NCBI RefSeq assembly: GCF_900187325.1
Contig: NZ_FZMZ01000005.1
Coordinates: forward strand, 310,001 to 374,000
Reading direction: 5' to 3'
DNA from: Virgibacillus ndiopensis
Lineage (GTDB): Bacteria > Bacillota > Bacilli > Bacillales > Amphibacillaceae
DNA length: 64,000 nucleotides
Part shown: in pieces, positions 58,130 to 64,000 of the stretch
Position numbering within the stretch: position 1 is the first letter of the stretch
Layout of the letters: each line of letters begins with the position of its first letter
Notes under the pieces: generated by a model
Database searches by the model: none
What the model was told of the DNA's origin: nothing
Seen by the model: the letters and a program-made list of their open reading frames with translations, nothing else
Translations under genes and position numbers: made by a program

Positions 58130-58168
58130 AATAAAGAAGCTGTTGCATTACTCAGCTTCTTTATTTTT
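58130..58168 (+). terminator. Terminator after ymfJ
   Basis: AATAAAGAAGCTG at 58130-58142 pairs perfectly with CAGCTTCTTTATT at 58153-58165, then T. The rest of the 360-base gap to ymfK holds only the promoter candidate below. Confidence 0.9.
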
Positions 58169-58389
58169 GTTGAAGAGGAAAAAGTCACCCAACGATCAGT
58201 GTTAAATCAATTACATTTTTTCCTGCCCCTTATGCATTCTAATGTAAGCACTGTAAATTGGTACTCAAAGATAGTCCGAATGATTTTTTTGCTTCTAATA
58301 TGGCAACTTTTTGGAAGATGGCCATAAAAACTGAAATAGTTAATTTTTGAATATTTTTCTAGGAATCCATATTTATATGAATAATCTCC

Positions 58390-58418
58390 TTTTCACTGAA
58401 CCGAAAATCATATATTAT
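58390..58418 (+). promoter_or_regulatory. Candidate promoter for ymfK
   Basis: TTTTCA at 58390-58395, a 17-base spacer and TATTAT at 58413-58418 suggest a moderate sigma-A promoter about 60 bases before ymfK. Confidence 0.4.
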
Positions 58419-58483
58419 ATAAGATAGAATCTATTTTACGATTGTTACTTAAATTAATATGGCATGTAAATAAGGAGCGTATT

Positions 58484-59275
58484 ATGGAGAAAACAGAGTG
58501 GTATCTTGAATATGAAATCCAATATAACCGACCTGGATTATTGGGCGACATTTCATCTTTATTAGGTATGTTATCCATAAATATCATTTCGATTAACGGG
58601 GTTGAGAATTCGAGACGGGGAATGCTGCTTCTTTCCAATCAAGATGAACAAATTACTAGGTTAAAATCTATATTACAAACAATGGATACAATAAAAATTA
58701 CTAAAATGAGGAAACCTAAATTACGTGATAAATTGGCAGTACGACATGGACGGTATATTAACAGTGATGTTGATGACAAAAAGACGTTTCGTTTTGTTCG
58801 CAACGAGCTAGGTTTACTTGTGGATTTTATGGCTGAGTTATATAAAAAAGAAGGTCATAAATTAATCGGAATTCGGGGAATGCCGCGTGTTGGGAAGACG
58901 GAATCAATTGTTGCGGCGAGTGTATGTGCTAATAAACGCTGGTTATTTGTGTCAAGCACATTGTTAAAGCAGACCATCCGAAGTCAATTAATTCAAGATG
59001 AATACGATAGTGATAATTTATATATTATTGATGGTATTGTATCAACACGAAGAGCAAATGAAAAACATTGGCAATTAATTAGAGAAATTATGCAATTGCC
59101 AGCCATTAAAGTTGTCGAGCATCCAGATATGTTTGTACAATCAACGGAGTATGAGTTAGATGATTTTGATTATATAATAGAGCTTCGCAGTAATGAAGAT
59201 GAAGAAATTACTTACGAACCAATTGCAGAACAACAATTTAATCAAGAGAACGGTTTTTCAACTTTTGATTTTTAA
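58484..59275 (+). CDS. ymfK: DUF3388 protein YmfK
   Basis: YmfK has 263 residues from ATG 58484, with AAGGAGCG upstream; an earlier frame start at 58442 is unlikely. The N-terminal 80 residues look like an ACT-type domain (EYEIQYNRPGLLGDISSLLGML). The C-terminal half carries a P-loop-like GMPRVGKTES near residue 130, followed by WLFVSS and LYIIDGIVSTRRANEKHW. The combination suggests ligand sensing plus nucleotide binding, but the function of the family is unknown. It is followed by rodZ-like ymfM. Confidence 0.88.
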   Translation: MEKTEWYLEYEIQYNRPGLLGDISSLLGMLSINIISINGVENSRRGMLLLSNQDEQITRLKSILQTMDTIKITKMRKPKLRDKLAVRHGRYINSDVDDKKTFRFVRNELGLLVDFMAELYKKEGHKLIGIRGMPRVGKTESIVAASVCANKRWLFVSSTLLKQTIRSQLIQDEYDSDNLYIIDGIVSTRRANEKHWQLIREIMQLPAIKVVEHPDMFVQSTEYELDDFDYIIELRSNEDEEITYEPIAEQQFNQENGFSTFDF

Positions 59276-59292
59276 AATGGATGGTGTTATTT

Positions 59293-60219
59293 ATGGAAAT
59301 AGGGGCAAGGCTGAAAGAGGCAAGACTTTCTAAAGATATATCTCTAGAAAGTCTTCAAGAAACAACCAAAATACAAAAAAGGTACTTACTTGCAATCGAA
59401 GAAGGTAATTTTCAGATTTTGCCGGGTAAGTTTTACGCAAGGGCGTTTATAAAAGAATATGCAACTGCCGTGGGACTAGATCCAGATGAGCTTTTAGTGG
59501 AATACAAGGAAGAAATTCCTAAAACTGAAGAAAATGATACGGAACAATATACACGAATACAACGTTCAAGAAAAGAAAATAATCCTACTAAGAATTCGTC
59601 GATTTTCTCTATTATACCTACCATTATCGTCATTTTACTGGTAATTGGTATTATTTTTGCTGCATGGTTTTTTATTCAAAAAACAGCTTCTGACGATAAG
59701 ACGGAGCCTGTAGAACAAAAGGATGACAACGAAATAATTTATAATCCTGATGATAACGATAGTCAAACTGAGGATAGTTCAAATACTGAAGAATCAACGA
59801 CGAATGATGCAGCAAATGAAGAGAAAACAGATGAGACTAATCAGGATGAACTTGAATCAGAAGATCCTAAACCTAAGTTGACAGTGGTTGAGAAGGGTAC
59901 AGGTAATCGCCCTGAATCGACGCTTGCTTTAGAAAATGCAGGTGAAGAGGTAAAAGTAACCTTCGAATCAGATGGGGAATCATGGTTAGATGTTAAAAAC
60001 GAAGATGGAAAACCTTACTATTCAGGTATGGTCACTTCTGAAAAATCTCCACTTGAGATTGATATATCGGGTGAAGATCGTGTGCGTTTCAATGTTGGGA
60101 AAGCTCCTGAATTGGATATCACAATAAATGGTGTTGAATTGGAATATCCTGTTAACCCAGAAATAGTTTCCCAATATATTTGGATCAATATTAATAAGAC
60201 ACCAGAACAGCAGTCATAG
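59293..60219 (+). CDS. ymfM: RodZ-like cell shape protein YmfM
   Basis: The protein has 308 residues. An N-terminal Cro/RodZ helix-turn-helix domain (about 1-70; IGARLKEARLSKDISLESLQ) leads into a basic linker and one membrane helix (about 107-130). A long acidic Asp/Glu/Asn/Thr-rich spacer (about 135-195) is followed by a C-terminal DUF4115 domain. This matches RodZ, which links MreB to the elongation machinery. I prefer ATG 59293 with GGATGGTG just upstream; ATG at 59281 would add four residues. It precedes pgsA as in B. subtilis. Confidence 0.9.
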   Translation: MEIGARLKEARLSKDISLESLQETTKIQKRYLLAIEEGNFQILPGKFYARAFIKEYATAVGLDPDELLVEYKEEIPKTEENDTEQYTRIQRSRKENNPTKNSSIFSIIPTIIVILLVIGIIFAAWFFIQKTASDDKTEPVEQKDDNEIIYNPDDNDSQTEDSSNTEESTTNDAANEEKTDETNQDELESEDPKPKLTVVEKGTGNRPESTLALENAGEEVKVTFESDGESWLDVKNEDGKPYYSGMVTSEKSPLEIDISGEDRVRFNVGKAPELDITINGVELEYPVNPEIVSQYIWININKTPEQQS

Positions 60220-60231
60220 CTAATATTGGTA

Positions 60232-60267
60232 AAAACCCTTCCCCTTCATCCTTTGTGGAAGGGTTTT
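60232..60267 (+). terminator. Hairpin between ymfM and pgsA
   Basis: AAAACCCTTCC at 60232-60242 pairs perfectly with GGAAGGGTTTT at 60257-60267, followed by ATACCG. It resembles the hairpins before polC, rimP and spoIIIE. Confidence 0.7.
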
Positions 60268-60299
60268 ATACCGTTATAACAAAACTAGGAGGAAAAGTT

Positions 60300-60878
60300 A
60301 TGAACATACCAAATAGAATTACACTTTCACGTATTTTTCTTATCCCGATTTTTATCGTGCTGCTTAGTGTCCCGTTTAATTGGGGAGAATGGCAAATCAA
60401 TGAGACAGCTTTACCAGTTTCACACTTTGCCGCTGCATTACTATTCATTGTTGCGTCTACAACCGATTGGATCGATGGTTATTATGCAAGAAAACACAAC
60501 CTTGTTACTAATTTAGGAAAATTCCTTGACCCACTCGCGGACAAATTGCTTGTATCTGCTGCACTTATTCTATTAGTTGAGATGGGTTTAGCACCTGCAT
60601 GGGTTGTAATTATTATTATAAGTCGTGAGTTTGCTGTAACAGGATTACGCTTAGTTGCAGCTGGAGAAGGGGTTGTCCTTGCTGCAAGTAAAATGGGGAA
60701 ATTAAAAACTGTTACACAGATAGTTGCAATTTCAGCATTGTTATTACATAATTTCCCGTTTTCTTATGTAAATTTTCCATTTGCAACAATCATGCTCTAT
60801 GTTGCGTTATTTTTCACCGCTCTTTCTGGATATGATTATTTTGTTAAAAACTGGAATGTGATGAGGGATTCTAAATAA
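60300..60878 (+). CDS. pgsA: CDP-diacylglycerol-glycerol-3-phosphate phosphatidyltransferase
   Basis: PgsA makes phosphatidylglycerol phosphate from CDP-diacylglycerol. With ATG at 60300 it has 192 residues; TAGGAGGAAAAG before it settles the start over a frame at 60255. The CDP-alcohol phosphotransferase motif reads DGYYARKHNLVTNLGKFLDP and continues LADK (about residues 59-82), with all conserved Asp, Gly, Ala and Arg positions present. It has about five membrane helices. Its last base overlaps the cinA start codon. Confidence 0.96.
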   Translation: MNIPNRITLSRIFLIPIFIVLLSVPFNWGEWQINETALPVSHFAAALLFIVASTTDWIDGYYARKHNLVTNLGKFLDPLADKLLVSAALILLVEMGLAPAWVVIIIISREFAVTGLRLVAAGEGVVLAASKMGKLKTVTQIVAISALLLHNFPFSYVNFPFATIMLYVALFFTALSGYDYFVKNWNVMRDSK

Positions 60879-62122
60879 TGACACAGCTAAAATCTGAAAT
60901 TGTTGCAGTTGGTACCGAACTTTTACTTGGCCAAATTGCCAATACAAATGCACAATGGATCTCACAGCAGCTAGCATTACATGGGCTTGACGTTTATTAT
61001 CATACTGTTGTTGGGGATAATTTACATCGAGTACAAGAGCAATTTGTACAATCTGCCAAACGATCTGATGTTATTATTGTAACAGGTGGACTTGGGCCAA
61101 CAGATGATGATCTTACAAGAGAAGCATTTCAGAACATTTCTAACTTGAAAATGGTTGAACATAAGGAATCGATGAACAAGATTGAATCCTACTTCGAAAA
61201 ACAAAAACGTAGAATGACTCCGAACAACAAAAAACAGGCCCGCGTTTTCGCAGGTGCTAATGTGATTGAAAACAAAGTTGGGATGGCTCCGGGAATGATT
61301 GTATCCTATCAAAAAAAGACATGGATTTTTCTTCCTGGCGTTCCTAAAGAAATGAAATCAATGATTACAAATGATGTTCTTCCCTTTTTCAGACAACTGA
61401 CTGGAGAAAGCAAAGTTATAAAATCTACAATGCTCAAGTTTATTGGAATTGGTGAAGCTACCTTGGAGCATGAATTGAGCACACTTATTCAGCAACAGAC
61501 AAATCCAACTATTGCACCACTTGCTCAGGAGCAAGGTGTAGCAATTCGCCTAACAGCCAAAGCAGATACAATGGATGAAGCAGCAACTTTAATAGAAAAA
61601 ACACAAAGTCGAATCTTTGACAAAGTGGGTACCTATTTTTACGGTTTTGATGATCAATCTCTAGAGACTAAAGTATTTGACTTGTTAAGAGAAAAAAGAA
61701 TGACAATTGCAGCAGCTGAAAGTCTTACAGGTGGCATGTTTACTGACAGACTAATTGTAAATGAGGGCGCATCTTCTGTTTGTACTGGTGGGATTGTATG
61801 CTATGATACAAAAGTTAAGGAAAACGTATTAAAAATTGCACCTGAAACAATTTATCAACGAGGAACAGTTAGTGAAGAATGTGCGGTTGAAATGGCTGTA
61901 AATGTTAAAAACTTATTAGCATCTAATATCGGTATTAGTTTTACTGGAGTAGCAGGACCAGACCCTATAGAAGGAAATCCCCCTGGAACAGTGTATATAG
62001 CGATTTCAGATAGCCAAAATGGTCATCATGTTGAGAAATTTATATTCCAGGGAAACAGGCAGACGGTTAGAAGTAAAACTGTACAAAAAGGGTATGAACT
62101 TTTGTTGAAACATTTAAAATAG
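60878..62122 (+). CDS. cinA: Competence/damage-inducible protein CinA
   Basis: CinA has 414 residues: an N-terminal molybdopterin-binding-like (COG1058) domain with VGTELLLGQIANTNAQWISQ near residue 11 and TGGLGPTDDDLTREA near 70, and a C-terminal nicotinamide-nucleotide amidase domain with AAESLTGGMF near residue 279 and GVAGPDP near 358. The ATG overlaps the pgsA stop by one base. It precedes recA, the standard order in competent and non-competent Firmicutes. Confidence 0.95.
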   Translation: MTQLKSEIVAVGTELLLGQIANTNAQWISQQLALHGLDVYYHTVVGDNLHRVQEQFVQSAKRSDVIIVTGGLGPTDDDLTREAFQNISNLKMVEHKESMNKIESYFEKQKRRMTPNNKKQARVFAGANVIENKVGMAPGMIVSYQKKTWIFLPGVPKEMKSMITNDVLPFFRQLTGESKVIKSTMLKFIGIGEATLEHELSTLIQQQTNPTIAPLAQEQGVAIRLTAKADTMDEAATLIEKTQSRIFDKVGTYFYGFDDQSLETKVFDLLREKRMTIAAAESLTGGMFTDRLIVNEGASSVCTGGIVCYDTKVKENVLKIAPETIYQRGTVSEECAVEMAVNVKNLLASNIGISFTGVAGPDPIEGNPPGTVYIAISDSQNGHHVEKFIFQGNRQTVRSKTVQKGYELLLKHLK

Positions 62123-62216
62123 CAAAGTTTCCATTAATTTGTTATGGGAAATTGATTTTTACTAGCCATGTGACAGGCAAATTATAGTTTTATAGAAAAT
62201 AAACTCTGTAAAAATG

Positions 62217-62230
62217 AGAACATTTATTCG
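62217..62230 (+). promoter_or_regulatory. Candidate LexA (SOS) box upstream of recA
   Basis: AGAACATTTATTCG at 62217-62230 matches the Bacillus LexA box CGAAC-N4-GTTCG at eight of ten fixed positions. It ends eight bases before the recA -35, the position expected for repression. Confidence 0.6.
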
Positions 62231-62238
62231 ATTTATTG

Positions 62239-62267
62239 TTGGCAAATCATCAAAAACAAGGTATGAT
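62239..62267 (+). promoter_or_regulatory. recA promoter
   Basis: TTGGCA at 62239-62244, a 17-base spacer and TATGAT at 62262-62267 form a strong sigma-A promoter. It is 30 bases before the recA start. Confidence 0.75.
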
Positions 62268-62297
62268 GGAAATAGATAATTAAAGGAGGTAAGCTCG

Positions 62298-63335
62298 TTG
62301 AGTGATAAAAAACAAGCTTTAGATATGGCGTTAAGACAAATTGAGAAGCAATTTGGCAAAGGTTCAATTATGAAACTCGGTGAACAAGCTGGACAAAAAA
62401 TCGCAACGGTTCCTAGTGGATCATTAGCATTGGATGTTGCATTGGGTGTTGGTGGTTATCCAAGAGGCAGGGTAATCGAAATATATGGACCTGAGTCATC
62501 TGGTAAAACAACGGTTGCGTTACATGCGATTGCTGAAGCACAAAAACAAGGTGGACAAGCAGCGTTTATCGATGCAGAGCATGCGCTAGATCCTACTTAT
62601 GCAAGAGCTTTGGGTGTAAATATTGACGACCTGCTTTTATCACAGCCAGATACTGGTGAGCAGGCATTGGAAATCGCTGAGGCACTTGTACGCAGTGGTG
62701 CAGTAGATATTATAGTTGTGGATTCAGTTGCTGCTTTAGTTCCAAAAGCGGAAATCGAAGGTGAGATGGGTGATTCTCACGTAGGTCTACAAGCACGTCT
62801 GATGTCTCAAGCATTAAGAAAGCTTTCGGGATCAATTAATAAATCGAAAACTACTGCTATTTTTATTAACCAAATTCGTGAAAAAATTGGCGTCATGTTC
62901 GGTAACCCAGAAACTACTCCAGGTGGACGCGCTCTAAAATTCTATTCATCTGTTAGACTAGAGGTCCGTCGCGCGGAAACACTAAAACAAGGTAATGATA
63001 TGGTAGGGAATAAAGCAAGGATTAAAGTAGTTAAAAATAAAGTTGCTCCTCCTTTTAAACAGGCAGAAGTAGATATTATGTATGGGCAAGGTATTTCAAA
63101 AGAGGGTGAAATACTTGATATTGGTTCAGATTTGGATATCGTATTAAAAAGTGGCGCATGGTATTCATATAATGAAGAAAGACTTGGTCAAGGAAGAGAA
63201 AATGCTAAACAATTTTTGAAAGAAAATGATAATGTAATGGCGGAAATACATGACGCCATTCGTAAACATTATAATTTAGATGAAACTGAAGACCAATCCG
63301 TTGGGGAAGAACAACAAGAAACGTTAGATGTATAA
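62298..63335 (+). CDS. recA: Recombinase RecA
   Basis: RecA polymerises on single-stranded DNA, drives strand exchange and triggers LexA cleavage. In 345 residues Walker A is GPESSGKT near residues 64-71, Walker B VDSVAAL near 139, and the L1/L2 DNA-binding loops flank [20 protein letters not shown] and [10 protein letters not shown]. The C-terminal tail is acidic ([11 protein letters not shown]). TTG start at 62298 follows AAAGGAGGT. The candidate LexA box and strong promoter upstream indicate SOS control. Confidence 0.97.
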   Translation: MSDKKQALDMALRQIEKQFGKGSIMKLGEQAGQKIATVPSGSLALDVALGVGGYPRGRVIEIYGPESSGKTTVALHAIAEAQKQGGQAAFIDAEHALDPTYARALGVNIDDLLLSQPDTGEQALEIAEALVRSGAVDIIVVDSVAALVPKAEIEGEMGDSHVGLQARLMSQALRKLSGSINKSKTTAIFINQIREKIGVMFGNPETTPGGRALKFYSSVRLEVRRAETLKQGNDMVGNKARIKVVKNKVAPPFKQAEVDIMYGQGISKEGEILDIGSDLDIVLKSGAWYSYNEERLGQGRENAKQFLKENDNVMAEIHDAIRKHYNLDETEDQSVGEEQQETLDV

Positions 63336-63363
63336 AGTCCTTTAATGTAGGATAACTACTCTT

Positions 63364-63406
63364 AAAAAAAGCCTTTGCAAAATATTAATTTTGCAGAGGT
63401 TTTTTG
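63364..63406 (+). terminator. Terminator after recA
   Basis: A stem of 16 pairs, 63368-63383 (AAAGCCTTTGCAAAAT) with 63388-63403, two G-U, is followed by T. The remaining gap to rny holds the promoter below and AT-rich leader sequence. Confidence 0.9.
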
Positions 63407-63528
63407 TCTTCTATGGAGAAAATATGGATAGAATGAGAATGTATGATTACTAGTTGATACTTGGTACTATATGTCCAATTATTGAGAGAAAGTTATTCTA
63501 ATCAGACTTTTTTAATTGTGACGTTTCC

Positions 63529-63557
63529 TTGACATTGGCTGACATGACAATTAAAAT
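63529..63557 (+). promoter_or_regulatory. Candidate promoter for rny
   Basis: A perfect -35 TTGACA at 63529-63534, a 17-base spacer and TAAAAT at 63552-63557. A TATAAT at 63565-63570 is also present but has no -35. The leader before rny would be about 110 bases. Confidence 0.6.
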
Positions 63558-63674
63558 TAATATGTATAATTTTATAATTTCTATTATACAATTTTTGTCA
63601 TTTATTTCTAATTGATTTTTGTACATGCCGACAATAATGAATTGTACAACTTTATAGCAATAGGAGGTGAAACC

Positions 63675-64000
63675 GTGGACATTACCTTAATCATCTCCAT
63701 TTTGCTTACCCTAATCGTCGGTATTGTTGTTGGTTATCTGATTCGTAAATCTATAGCTGAAGCTAAAATTTCTAGTGCAGAAAAGCTAGCTAAGCAAATA
63801 GTAGATGAAGCACATCGGAATGCAGATGCCGCTAAGAAAGAGGCACTTCTTGAGGCGAAAGAAGAGAATCATACACTTCGCCAGCAGATGGAACAAGATC
63901 TGCGTGAGAGACGAAATGAAATGCAGAAACAAGAAAATCGTCTAATGCAAAAAGAAGAGAATCTGGACAGAAAAAGTGAAACACTGGATAAGCGAGAACT
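63675..64000 (+). CDS. rny: Ribonuclease Y (5' part)
   Basis: RNase Y is the membrane-anchored endoribonuclease that starts bulk mRNA decay. GTG at 63675 follows TAGGAGGTGA and opens [16 protein letters not shown]. One membrane helix (about residues 4-24) is followed by a long charged coiled coil rich in Ala, Glu, Lys and Arg, typical of RNase Y. The reading frame is open to the end of the window (108 codons), so the KH and HD domains lie beyond it. recA-rny adjacency is usual in Bacillaceae. Confidence 0.93.
   Translation, partial: MDITLIISILLTLIVGIVVGYLIRKSIAEAKISSAEKLAKQIVDEAHRNADAAKKEALLEAKEENHTLRQQMEQDLRERRNEMQKQENRLMQKEENLDRKSETLDKRE

Overview
The window is a stretch of chromosomal backbone from a low-GC, spore-forming, flagellated Gram-positive bacterium of the family Bacillaceae. 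The evidence is AT-rich DNA, strong AGGAGG ribosome binding sites with many TTG and GTG starts, sporulation genes (spoVFA/spoVFB, spoIIIE, ymxH), and a gene order that follows the Bacillus subtilis fla/che to rny region almost step by step. Protein lengths and wording look closest to the halotolerant Oceanobacillus/Virgibacillus type, but genus is an inference from memory. Every gene I support lies on the + strand. I see no tRNA, rRNA, CRISPR, prophage or intact insertion sequence.

Layout. (1) 1-14310: distal end of the flagellar/chemotaxis operon: fliP (cut by the window edge), fliQ, fliR, flhB, flhA, flhF, flhG, cheB, cheA, cheW, cheC, cheD, sigD, then a DUF342/FapA-like gene, an unknown 100-residue gene and a swrB-like gene. 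(2) 14330-25300: translation and envelope genes rpsB, tsf, pyrH, frr, uppS, cdsA, rasP and polC; dxr and proS, which I expect in this block, are absent. (3) 25425-26276: a STAS-domain RsbR paralogue between polC and rimP. (4) 26330-36650: rimP, nusA, rnpM(ylxR), ylxQ, infB, ylxP, rbfA, truB, ribC(F), rpsO and pnp, with leader structures before rimP and rpsO. (5) 36836-44842: ylxY, mlpA, a non-coding interval carrying an inverted pair of GC-rich palindromic repeats, ymxH, then the dipicolinate/lysine block spoVFA, spoVFB, asd, dapG, dapA. (6) 44937-48406: tepA, ylzJ, spoIIIE; rnjB is not between dapA and tepA. (7) 48705-54392: a GntR regulator and a complete BMP-type nucleoside ABC importer. 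(8) 54494-63335: ymfF, ymfH, ymfI, ymfJ, ymfK, rodZ-like ymfM, pgsA, cinA and recA. (9) 63675-end: start of rny (RNase Y).

How the genes work together. Region 1 builds the flagellar export gate, places it (FlhF/FlhG), runs chemotactic signalling and adaptation, and encodes the late flagellar sigma factor. Regions 2, 4 and 8 form a supply line for translation, transcription elongation, RNA turnover, membrane lipid synthesis and DNA replication or repair. Region 5 makes aspartate semialdehyde and dihydrodipicolinate for lysine, peptidoglycan and spore dipicolinic acid.

The window is mostly ordinary core genome and I find no clear new defence or metabolic system. The points most worth a second look are the paired GC-rich palindromes at 39261-39577, a recurring hairpin just upstream of polC, rimP, spoIIIE and pgsA, the extra genes at the end of the fla/che operon, the RsbR paralogue beside polC, and the missing dxr, proS and rnjB.
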